DNA of 6,159 bases from assembly GCA_903911985.1 (NCBI GenBank), contig CAIWFP010000187.1, forward strand, positions 1-6,159, in the 5' to 3' direction. Origin of the DNA: an uncultured Sphingomonadales bacterium (GTDB lineage: Bacteria; Pseudomonadota; Alphaproteobacteria; Sphingomonadales; Sphingomonadaceae). Position numbers and translations under genes: made by a program. Under the pieces are notes generated by a model that searched no databases, was not told where the DNA came from, and worked only from the letters and a program-made list of their open reading frames with translations. The first letter of the stretch is position 1; each line of letters begins with the position of its first letter. Shown piece after piece: positions 1-5,685 of the stretch.

Positions 1-436
1 GGGCCAGCGCCGTGGCCACCGGCACATCGTCCGGTTTTTCCGCCCGGGTGATGGCGTCGCCCGCCACCCGCCGCTCCACCGCCGCGGCCAGATTGACGCG
101 CATGCCGGCATAGTCCCGCGCGCCCAGCGCCTCGTAACGCACCTGCTCCACCGCATCGAAACAGGCGCGGGCCACCGGCTCGGCCGGCATATGCCGCTGA
201 TGCAGCGCGGCGTTATGATGGCGCAGACGCAGGGCAAAACCATCGGCCGCCCCGCGCGCCTCGGTGGCGGCGTCCAGCGACAGGCTGCGCCCCGGCATCG
301 GCACGCGCATCGTCTGGCCCGAGAGCACCGGGGCCTCGGCCGTCCACGTCACCTCCAGCTCGGCATCGCGGGCAATCGCCCGCGCCGCGCCGGTGAGCGC
401 GCCGCGAAAGCGGTCGAGAGGAGTGTCGTCGGCCAA
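1..436 (-). CDS. cobT: Cobaltochelatase subunit CobT, N-terminal part (runs off left edge)
   Basis: CobT is a subunit of the ATP-dependent CobNST chelatase, which inserts Co2+ into hydrogenobyrinic acid a,c-diamide in the aerobic cobalamin pathway; it acts in the cytoplasm with the AAA+ partner CobS. I translated the minus strand by hand: the frame is open for 145 codons to the window edge and begins MADDTPLDRFRGAL. The family signature is clear in ARGAADGFALRLRHHNAALH (about residues 59-78), followed by the helical stretch ACFDAVEQVRYEALGARDYAG. The C-terminal VWA/MIDAS domain lies outside the window. The start is taken as TTG at 436-434, because the tal stop TAA (451-449) is in the same frame just upstream, no ATG or GTG lies between, and the resulting N-terminus fits CobT. 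I see no strong Shine-Dalgarno sequence. The 12-nt gap behind tal suggests cotranscription. The start codon is less certain than the family. Confidence 0.88.
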   Translation of the reverse strand, partial: MADDTPLDRFRGALTGAARAIARDAELEVTWTAEAPVLSGQTMRVPMPGRSLSLDAATEARGAADGFALRLRHHNAALHQRHMPAEPVARACFDAVEQVRYEALGARDYAGMRVNLAAAVERRVAGDAITRAEKPDDVPVATALA

Positions 437-448
437 GGTCTTGCCGCT

Positions 449-1099
449 TTACAGGCTCTGCCCGGTCTTGGCCCAATCGGCCAGAAAGCCCTCGATGCCC
501 TTGTCGGTCAACACATGCTTGAACAGCTGGCGGATGACGGCGGGCGGCGCGGTCATCACATCGGCGCCGATCTTGGCGCATTCCAGCACATGCACCGGGT
601 GGCGGATGGAGGCGGCGAGAATCTCGGTGCCAAAGGCGTAATTGTCAAAGATCAGCCGCATGTCGCGGATCAGGTCGAGGCCATCAAAGCCATTGTCATC
701 ATGCCGGCCGATGAAGGGCGAGACGAATGTCGCCCCCGCCTTGGCCGCCAGCAGCGCCTGATTGGCAGAGAAACACAGGGTGACATTCACCATGGTGCCA
801 TCGCCGGTCAGCTTCTTGCAGGTCTTGAGGCCGTCCACGGTGAGGGGCACCTTGATGCAGACATTGCTGGCGATCTTGCGCAGGATTTCGGCCTCGCGCA
901 TCATGCCCTCATGGTCGAGCGCGACCACCTCGGCGGAAACCGGCCCATCCACCAGCGCGCAGATTTCCCTGGTCACTTCCAGAAAATCGCGGCCAGACTT
1001 GGCGATCAGGGAAGGGTTGGTGGTAACCCCATCCAGGAGCCCGGTGGCGGCCAGATCAGCGATATCGGCGGTGTCGGCGGTGTCGACGAAGAATTTCAT
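449..1099 (-). CDS. tal: Small (TalC/FSA-type) transaldolase
   Basis: This cytoplasmic class I aldolase-fold enzyme of the TalC/FSA family transfers dihydroxyacetone units between sugar phosphates in the non-oxidative pentose phosphate pathway. The product is 216 residues, normal for the family. It starts MKFFVDTADTADI (Asp6 is in the conserved catalytic position) and continues with DGVTTNPSLIAKSG (23-36). The Schiff-base lysine is Lys83 in NVCIKVPLT (79-87). Further motifs are TLCFSANQALLAAKAGA and FVSPFIGRHDD (125-135). Phe129 sits where fructose-6-phosphate aldolase has Tyr and transaldolases have Phe, so transaldolase activity is more likely; this is inference from known family chemistry. 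The ATG at 1099 is chosen because AGGAGG lies 8 nt upstream and the MKFFVDTA start is canonical. The frame stays open upstream to 1360, but that extension overlaps priA, crosses the tandem repeat and uses rare codons. cobT follows 12 nt downstream. Confidence 0.95.
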   Translation of the reverse strand: MKFFVDTADTADIADLAATGLLDGVTTNPSLIAKSGRDFLEVTREICALVDGPVSAEVVALDHEGMMREAEILRKIASNVCIKVPLTVDGLKTCKKLTGDGTMVNVTLCFSANQALLAAKAGATFVSPFIGRHDDNGFDGLDLIRDMRLIFDNYAFGTEILAASIRHPVHVLECAKIGADVMTAPPAVIRQLFKHVLTDKGIEGFLADWAKTGQSL

Positions 1100-1107
1100 G
1101 GAAAGGG

Positions 1108-1113
1108 CCTCCT
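1108..1113 (-). promoter_or_regulatory. Ribosome binding site of tal
   Basis: Minus-strand AGGAGG, a perfect Shine-Dalgarno core, lies 8 nt before the ATG at 1099. It decides the tal start against the longer open frame reaching back to 1360. Confidence 0.85.
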
Positions 1114-1152
1114 GCGGGGCGTTGGCTATCGGGAGCGTGATTCTTGCGGCCG

Positions 1153-1161
1153 TGCTATAAA
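1153..1161 (+). promoter_or_regulatory. Possible extended -10 promoter element facing priA
   Basis: The plus strand reads TGC directly followed by TATAAA (1156-1161), the form of an extended -10 element. No good -35 box lies 16-18 nt upstream, which extended -10 promoters can do without. The priA start is about 140 nt downstream, so a transcript from here would carry the 13-bp repeat array in its 5' leader. Prediction by eye only. Confidence 0.3.
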
Positions 1162-1181
1162 CGTTTTGCGCAAGCGACAAA
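1154..1181 (-). promoter_or_regulatory. Possible promoter of tal (and cobT)
   Basis: On the minus strand, TTTGTC (1181-1176) is followed after 16 nt by TATAGC (1159-1154), a plausible -35/-10 pair. The -10 lies about 55 nt before the tal ATG, leaving room for the AGGAGG site. It overlaps the plus-strand TATAAA, so the two directions may share one AT-rich core. Both boxes deviate from consensus. Confidence 0.3.
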
Positions 1182-1210
1182 GCCCTCTGCCCATCTTCTC
1201 CTTGGCAATC

Positions 1211-1262
1211 TTCCTTTTCAGGCTTCCTTTTCAGGCTTCCTTTTCGGGCTTCCTTTTCGGGC
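1211..1262. repeat. 13-bp tandem repeat, four head-to-tail copies
   Basis: The plus strand carries four contiguous copies of TTCCTTTTCRGGC at 1211-1223, 1224-1236, 1237-1249 and 1250-1262. The first two have A at the variable tenth base and the last two have G; all other bases are identical. After a 4-nt spacer, a degenerate fifth copy (TTCCCTTTTGGGC) lies at 1267-1279. The plus strand is pyrimidine-rich. The array sits in the tal/priA divergent intergenic region, upstream of the predicted tal promoter and in the predicted priA leader. A 13-nt unit changes reading frame at each copy, which argues against a coding repeat. It could be protein-binding sites, a leader RNA element or slippage-derived DNA; the sequence does not say which. 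Confidence 0.9.
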
Positions 1263-1301
1263 CATCTTCCCTTTTGGGCAAAACCGCCCCATCCCGCAGC
1301 G

Positions 1302-3512
1302 ATGAGCCCCCCGAGCATCAGCCATAAAACCATCCGACGCGTCCGCGTGGCTGTGCTCAACGCCGCGCTGGGCCCGCTGGACTATCGCGTGCCCGAGGGG
1401 ATGGCGGTTGAACCCGGCGCGGTGGTGATGGCGCCGCTGGGGCCACGGCAAATCATGGGAGTGGTGTGGGAGCCCGAACACCTGCCCGGCGAAACCGTGC
1501 CCGACGCCCGCCTGCGCCCACTGCTGTCGGTGCTGCCCGTGGCGCCCCTGCCAGCGCCCTTGCGCCGGTTGATCGAGTGGACGGCGGATTATTATTGCGC
1601 CGGGCTGGCACAGGTGGCGCGCATGGCCCTGTCCAGTTCGGCCGCGTTGCAGGGCGGGCGGATGATGACCGAATACCGCCTTTCGCCCCCCCCCGCCGAG
1701 GGAACCCCCGCCCCCCGCCTGACGCCCCAGCGCGCGCAGGCCATGGAACGGCTGGCCGGGCAACAGGCCACCATCCGCGAACTGGCCGAGATGGCGGGCG
1801 TGTCCGACGCGGTGCTGCGCGGCATGGCCAATGCCGGCTTGCTGGAGGCGGTGGCCGTGGATTGCGACCGCCCCTACCCCGCGCCCGACCCCGGCTTTGC
1901 CGTCCCCGCCCTGTCTGGCGACCAGCAGGCAGCGGCGGATGAATTCGTCGGCGCGGTGGGCGCGGGCAAGTTCGCCCCCTTCCTGCTCGATGGCGTCACC
2001 GGCTCCGGCAAGACGGAATGCTATTTCGAGGGCGTGGCACAGGCCATTCGCGAAAGCCGTCAGGTGCTGGTCCTGCTGCCCGAAATCGCCCTGACGCAGA
2101 ATTTTCTCCGCCGTTTCGAGGCGCGTTTTGGCGTGGCGCCGGTGCTGTGGCACTCGGCGCTCAAATCGGCCGAGCGGCGGCGGGCGTGGCGGGCCGTGTC
2201 GGAGGGGCGGGCGGCTGTGGTGGTGGGCGCGCGCTCGGCGCTATTCCTGCCCTATGCCAATCTGGGGCTGATCGTGGTGGACGAGGCGCATGAGACCTCG
2301 TTCAAGCAGGACGATGGCGTCCGCTACAATGGCCGCGATGTCGCCGTCATCCGCGCCCGCTTCGAGGGCATCCCCGTCATCCTCGCCAGCGCCACCCCGG
2401 CGCTCGAAAGCCTGACTCTGGCCGAGACCGGAGTTTATACCCGCATCGTGCTGGGCGACCGCTTTGGCGGGGCAACCATGCCCACCATCACCGTGGTCGA
2501 TCTCACCCTCGATCCGCCCGAGCGCGGCCACTGGCTGGCGCCCTCTCTGGTGCAGGCGCTGCGCGAGCGGCTGGCCAAGGGCGAGCAATCGCTGCTGTTC
2601 CTCAACCGGCGCGGCTATGCCCCGCTCACGCTTTGCCGCCATTGCGGCTATCGTTTCCAGTGCGGCAGTTGCAGTGCCTGGCTGGTGGAGCACCGCCTGT
2701 CGCGGCGGCTGGCCTGCCACCATTGCGGCCACGAGCAACCGGTGCCCCCCGCCTGCCCCGAATGCGGCGAGCCCGATTGCCTCGTCGCCTGCGGCCCCGG
2801 TGTGGAGCGCATCGCCGACGAGGTGGCCGAAGTGCTGCCCGGCGCCCGCATCGCCGTCGTCACCTCCGACACGCTGAACTCCCCGGAAAAGATCAGCGCC
2901 TTCGTCGCGGCAGCGGAAGGGGGCGAGATTGATGTCATCGTCGGCACGCAACTGGTAACCAAGGGCTATCACTTCCCCGACCTGACACTGGTCGGCGTGG
3001 TCGATGCCGACCTCGGCCTTGAGGGCGGCGACCTGCGCGCGGGCGAGCGGTCCTATCAGCAGATCGCGCAAGTCTCCGGCCGTGCGGGCCGCGCGGCCAA
3101 ACCCGGCGAGGTGCTGATCCAGACCCGCCACCCCAAGGCCCCGGTTATCGCCGCGCTGGCCAAGGGCGACCGCGACGCCTTTTACGCGGCGGAATCGGCC
3201 TCAAGGCGCTCGGCGGGCGCCCCCCCCTTCGGGCGCTGGGCGGCGATCATCGTCTCGTCAGAGGACGAGGCCGAGGCGAAAGAGGCCGCCCGCGCCATCG
3301 GCGGCACGCGCCCCAACCTGCCCGATGTCGCCATCCTCGGCCCCGCGCCCGCGCCCATGTCCATGCTGCGCGGGCGCTATCGCTATCGCCTGCTGGTCAA
3401 TGCCCGGCGCTCGGCGCAATTGCAGGCGGTGATCAGGGCGTGGCTCGACCCGCTGCGCCTACCGCCGGGGGTGCGGGTGGGGGTGGATATTGATCCGTAC
3501 AGTTTTGTTTAG
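1302..3512 (+). CDS. priA: Primosomal protein N' (PriA replication-restart helicase)
   Basis: PriA is a superfamily 2 3'-to-5' DNA helicase that recognises stalled or collapsed replication forks and starts primosome assembly and DnaB reloading. The product is 736 residues, the usual length. The N-terminal fork-binding domain includes LNAALGPLDYRVPEG (about 19-33), followed by a winged-helix-like region at about 140-185. Walker A is GVTGSGKT (231-238) and the Walker B DEAH box is 327-330 in VVDEAHETSFK. Eight paired zinc-binding cysteines lie at 445/448, 454/457, 472/475 and 485/488. Helicase lobe 2 carries GTQLVTKGYHFP (548-559) and QVSGRAGRA (590-598). The C-terminus DIDPYSFV is family-typical. 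ATG 1302 lacks a clear Shine-Dalgarno; in-frame GTG 1347 is an alternative but would cut close to the conserved N-terminus. Runs of 9 C (1686-1694) and 8 C (3220-3227) lie inside the gene. It converges on ada with an 8-nt gap. Confidence 0.97.
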   Translation: MSPPSISHKTIRRVRVAVLNAALGPLDYRVPEGMAVEPGAVVMAPLGPRQIMGVVWEPEHLPGETVPDARLRPLLSVLPVAPLPAPLRRLIEWTADYYCAGLAQVARMALSSSAALQGGRMMTEYRLSPPPAEGTPAPRLTPQRAQAMERLAGQQATIRELAEMAGVSDAVLRGMANAGLLEAVAVDCDRPYPAPDPGFAVPALSGDQQAAADEFVGAVGAGKFAPFLLDGVTGSGKTECYFEGVAQAIRESRQVLVLLPEIALTQNFLRRFEARFGVAPVLWHSALKSAERRRAWRAVSEGRAAVVVGARSALFLPYANLGLIVVDEAHETSFKQDDGVRYNGRDVAVIRARFEGIPVILASATPALESLTLAETGVYTRIVLGDRFGGATMPTITVVDLTLDPPERGHWLAPSLVQALRERLAKGEQSLLFLNRRGYAPLTLCRHCGYRFQCGSCSAWLVEHRLSRRLACHHCGHEQPVPPACPECGEPDCLVACGPGVERIADEVAEVLPGARIAVVTSDTLNSPEKISAFVAAAEGGEIDVIVGTQLVTKGYHFPDLTLVGVVDADLGLEGGDLRAGERSYQQIAQVSGRAGRAAKPGEVLIQTRHPKAPVIAALAKGDRDAFYAAESASRRSAGAPPFGRWAAIIVSSEDEAEAKEAARAIGGTRPNLPDVAILGPAPAPMSMLRGRYRYRLLVNARRSAQLQAVIRAWLDPLRLPPGVRVGVDIDPYSFV

Positions 3513-3520
3513 GCGCACAT

Positions 3521-4618
3521 TTATCGAACGAATTCCGACTCCCGCTCAAGCAACGCCCGCTTGATCTCCAGCCCATAGGCATAGCCGCCGAGCGACCCAT
3601 CGCTGCGCACAACCCTATGGCAGGGCACCAGCACCGCCACCGGGTTGGCCCCATTGGCGCTGCCTACCGCCCGGCTGGCGGCTGGCTTGCCCACCATCGC
3701 GGCAATCTGCGCATAGCTGCGCGTCTCGCCGGGAGGGATGCGCCTCAGGGCTTGCCACACAGCCTCCTGAAACGCCGTGCCGCGCACATCCAGCGGCACA
3801 TGCGCCGCCAATGCAGGCACCTCCACCGCCGCCAGCACCTGTTCCAGCAGCGCGGAGAATCCCTCGCCGCCCTCCACCAGTTCGGCCTCGGGAAAGCGGC
3901 GGGCGAGGTCTTCGCCCGTCTCGTTGAAGGCGAGACGGCAGATGCCCTTGTCGGTGGCGGCGACCAGCATGCTGCCCAGCGCCACCTCCACCACCGCCCA
4001 GCGAATCGTCACCCCGCGCCCGCCACGCGTCCAGGCCGATGGCGCCATTCCCAGCCGGCCCCGCGCCGCGTCGTAAAAGCGCGAGGGCGCGGAATAGCCG
4101 GCGTCATAGAGGGCATCGCTCACCCGCGCGCCTTGCGGATCGCTCAGCGCCTCGCGCGCCCGCTCCAGCCGCAACGCCCGCCCATAGGCTGCGGGCGACA
4201 GGCCCATGACGCGGGTAAACAGGCGCTGGAAATGCGCCGCGCTATAACCCGCATCCTGCGCCAGGACGGCAAGCGGCACCGGCTCGTCCGCCGCCCGGAT
4301 GGCCGCAATGGCGCGCGTTATCGCCGTCTCGTCCCGGGCAAGGCTGTCGGGCGCGCAACGCAGGCAGGCCCGCAGCCCGGCACCACGCGCCGCCGCCCCA
4401 TTCGCGAAAAAGCGGACATTGGCCCGCGATGGCCGCCGTGCCGGGCAGGATGGGCGGCAGTAAATTCCCGTACTCAGCACCCCGAAGACGAAACCACCAT
4501 CGACACGCCGGTCACGCGCCAGCACCGCGCGCCAGCACGCCTCCTCGTCGGGCTCGGCATCATCCCCGAAGAAAATCGCGGCGGCCGTATCGGCAGGCAG
4601 GGAGGTATCGCGCATCAT
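3521..4618 (-). CDS. ada: Ada: methylphosphotriester/O6-methylguanine-DNA methyltransferase and transcriptional regulator
   Basis: Ada repairs DNA alkylation damage by moving methyl groups onto its own cysteines; in E. coli, methylation of the N-terminal domain turns it into an activator of the adaptive response. Numbered from ATG 4618 (365 aa), the N-terminal Ada zinc domain has Cys54 and Cys58 (GIYCRPSCPAR) and Cys85 and Cys88 (RACLRCAPD). Which one accepts methyl is inferred from E. coli, where it is the first. An AraC-type helix-turn-helix region spans about 112-197. The C-terminal methyltransferase domain has FQEAVWQALRRIPPGE and the active site VPCHRV with Cys333. All key residues are present. 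The frame extends to ATG 4702 (393 aa), which has an AAGGGG-like site; the 28 extra codons look non-conserved and are poorer in third-position G/C. ATG 4615 is also possible. I see no obvious E. coli-style Ada box (AAAGCGCA) upstream, so autoregulation is unproven. Confidence 0.93.
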   Translation of the reverse strand: MMRDTSLPADTAAAIFFGDDAEPDEEACWRAVLARDRRVDGGFVFGVLSTGIYCRPSCPARRPSRANVRFFANGAAARGAGLRACLRCAPDSLARDETAITRAIAAIRAADEPVPLAVLAQDAGYSAAHFQRLFTRVMGLSPAAYGRALRLERAREALSDPQGARVSDALYDAGYSAPSRFYDAARGRLGMAPSAWTRGGRGVTIRWAVVEVALGSMLVAATDKGICRLAFNETGEDLARRFPEAELVEGGEGFSALLEQVLAAVEVPALAAHVPLDVRGTAFQEAVWQALRRIPPGETRSYAQIAAMVGKPAASRAVGSANGANPVAVLVPCHRVVRSDGSLGGYAYGLEIKRALLERESEFVR

Positions 4619-4740
4619 CACCCAATCTTGGCCACCCGGCGCCCGCTGGCAAGTGCCGACTCCGTTTGAACTGGCCCGCTTGAACCCATCACCGGAGTTC
4701 ATGCCACCCCTTCAGGGAATCGGCGTCCTGTTTCATGCGT

Positions 4741-4863
4741 TCAAAACGCGGTCGGGGGTCGCGCCGCCATGCGTCGGGCCAGATCCCCGGCGGTCTGCAA
4801 ATTTCCCGTATAATCCCGCCAGAACGCGGCATGTTTGCCAATGAGTGCCGCCCCGCCTTGCAT
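4741..4863 (-). CDS. Doubtful 40-residue ORF of unknown function
   Basis: A minus-strand frame starting at ATG 4863 encodes 40 residues, beginning MQGGAALIGKHAAFWRDYTG and ending RMAARPPTAF, with stop TGA at 4743-4741. The frame is open a further ten codons upstream to a TGA. The peptide reads more like protein than the neighbouring shadow frames (aromatic FWRDY, then an Ala/Arg-rich helix-like end), and it lies just upstream of ada on the same strand. There is no Shine-Dalgarno sequence before the ATG, and several codons are atypical for this GC-rich DNA. It may be chance, a gene remnant or a small protein. I recognise no family. Confidence 0.15.
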   Translation of the reverse strand: MQGGAALIGKHAAFWRDYTGNLQTAGDLARRMAARPPTAF

Positions 4864-5039
4864 CGCCGCATATTCATCGCTATGCGCGCCGCGTCAGAGG
4901 AGGATACCGCACCGCTCAGGTGGCGTGGCCAGAGTTTCTGGATGGCCGGGCGCCGTCTGGTTCCGGCTAGCGGATCCGCATCGTCAGACATCAATCATTT
5001 GGCGTCATCTGGCGCCATTTGCCACAGGCCATTGCGCAT

Positions 5040-5046
5040 AAGGGGA
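5040..5046 (+). promoter_or_regulatory. Ribosome binding site of atpH
   Basis: AAGGGGA lies 9 nt before the GTG at 5056. It supports that GTG as the atpH start, although the frame is open as far back as ATG 4735. Confidence 0.65.
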
Positions 5047-5055
5047 TCTACACGC

Positions 5056-5610
5056 GTGGAGAATTCCGCCGGAATTACCGCCAGCCTGCAGGGGCGTTAC
5101 GCCTCTGCCCTGTTCGCGCTGGCCGCGGAGCAGAAGGCCGTTGCCGCTGTTGAGGCCGATCTGGAATCGCTGGGCACCGCCATTGGCGAGTCCGCCGATC
5201 TGGCCGCACTGATTCGCCACCCGCAGATTACCCGCGAAGCCGGCGCCCGCGCCATCGAGGCCGTGGCCGGCGTGCTGGGGCTCTCGGGCCTGACGAAGAA
5301 TTTTCTCGGTGTGCTGGCTGGCAATGGCCGGCTGGGCGCCCTGCCCGACATCATCAGCGCCTTTGCCGCCATCGCCGCCGCCGAGCGCGGCGAGGTGACC
5401 GCCGAGGTCACCAGCGCCCACGCGCTCACCAAGACCCAGCTGACGGCCCTGGCCAAGAAGCTGAAGGAACGTGAGGGCAAGGCTGTCACCATTACCGCGA
5501 GCGTCGACCCCGAAATCCTCGGTGGCCTCGTCGTCAAGATCGGCAGCCGTCAGATCGACGGTTCGATCCGCACCCGTCTCAACTCCCTTGCCCAATTGAT
5601 GAAGGCCTGA
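5056..5610 (+). CDS. atpH: F1 ATP synthase delta subunit
   Basis: The delta subunit sits on top of the F1 alpha3beta3 head and links it to the peripheral stalk (b subunits) of the membrane F1Fo ATP synthase. The product is 184 residues, normal for the family. The N-terminal helical domain begins with ITASLQGRYASALFALA (about 7-23) and includes LTKNFLGVLAGNGRLGALP (about 79-97). The C-terminal stalk-binding part carries the signature DPEILGGLVVKIGSRQIDGS (151-170) and ends RLNSLAQLMKA. GTG 5056 is chosen because the product length and N-terminus fit and AAGGGGA lies upstream; the longer open frame from 4735 has no family character. atpA follows after 75 nt in the same direction, the usual start of the alphaproteobacterial F1 operon (atpHAGDC), with the Fo genes located elsewhere. 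Confidence 0.96.
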   Translation: MENSAGITASLQGRYASALFALAAEQKAVAAVEADLESLGTAIGESADLAALIRHPQITREAGARAIEAVAGVLGLSGLTKNFLGVLAGNGRLGALPDIISAFAAIAAAERGEVTAEVTSAHALTKTQLTALAKKLKEREGKAVTITASVDPEILGGLVVKIGSRQIDGSIRTRLNSLAQLMKA

Positions 5611-5615
5611 CCCCC

Positions 5616-5644
5616 GGAGCCTGATCCTGACGGGTTTTGGCTCC
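5616..5644 (+). other. Possible weak hairpin in the atpH-atpA spacer
   Basis: GGAGCC (5616-5621) can pair with GGCTCC (5639-5644) around a 17-nt loop. A competing pairing of CCCG (5613-5616) with CGGG (5631-5634) would be followed by TTTT. Both are short. An mRNA processing or expression-balancing element between cotranscribed subunit genes is conceivable, but chance pairing in GC-rich DNA is as likely. Confidence 0.2.
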
Positions 5645-5674
5645 ACGGCTTGCTGCCTACTAATAAGACCGATG

Positions 5675-5679
5675 AAAGG
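5675..5679 (+). promoter_or_regulatory. Ribosome binding site of atpA
   Basis: AAAGG lies 6 nt before the atpA ATG at 5686, a moderate Shine-Dalgarno match at normal spacing. Confidence 0.6.
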
Positions 5680-5685
5680 CTGAAC

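Larger units (their letters stand above)
4703..5055. other. Intergenic region between ada and atpH, no confident gene
   Basis: About 350 nt separate the divergent ada and atpH genes; the gap grows to 437 nt if ada starts at 4618. Frames cross it on both strands: one upstream extension of the atpH frame, and a minus frame 4689-4994 that overlaps the ada 5' region. None has a recognisable product or convincing codon use. Visible items are an exact TATAAT on the plus strand at 4809-4814 without a matching -35 box, a GCGGATCCGC palindrome at 4970-4979, a TGGCGCCA palindrome at 5010-5017, and the atpH ribosome site at its right end. The region presumably carries the promoters of the ATP synthase operon and of ada, but I cannot place either with confidence. 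Confidence 0.6.

Noticed and set aside
1211..1279. The repeat array as a CRISPR
   Set aside because: Units are 13 bp and contiguous, with no spacers and no cas genes.
191..1327. Long plus-strand frame (378 codons) opposite cobT and tal
   Set aside because: It is an antisense shadow in GC-rich DNA: Gly/His/Gln-rich with no family motifs, while the minus strand encodes clear CobT and transaldolase.
1100..1360. In-frame upstream extension of tal (87 codons) with a hydrophobic MVLWLMLGGLIAAGW stretch resembling a membrane anchor
   Set aside because: It overlaps the priA start, crosses the tandem repeat, uses rare codons (AGA, CGA, GGA, TTA), and the internal ATG 1099 has a perfect AGGAGG and the canonical family N-terminus.
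2241..3131. Minus-strand frame (296 codons) opposite priA
   Set aside because: It has a typical low-complexity antisense composition, and priA is intact with all helicase and zinc motifs.
3617..4669. Long plus-strand frame (350 codons) opposite ada
   Set aside because: It is an Arg/Pro/His-rich shadow of ada, whose domains and catalytic residues are all present on the minus strand.
4967..4979. Adjacent GCTAGC and GGATCC sites resembling a cloning polylinker
   Set aside because: Only two sites are adjacent, with no vector sequence around them and native genes on both sides; chance is the simpler explanation.
5000..5017. TGGCG...CGCCA inverted repeat as an operator or terminator
   Set aside because: The stem is only 5 bp with an 8-nt loop and no T-run; too weak to call.
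4735..5055. Upstream extension of the atpH frame (107 codons)
   Set aside because: No resemblance to delta subunits; GTG 5056 gives the normal 184-residue length and has a ribosome site.
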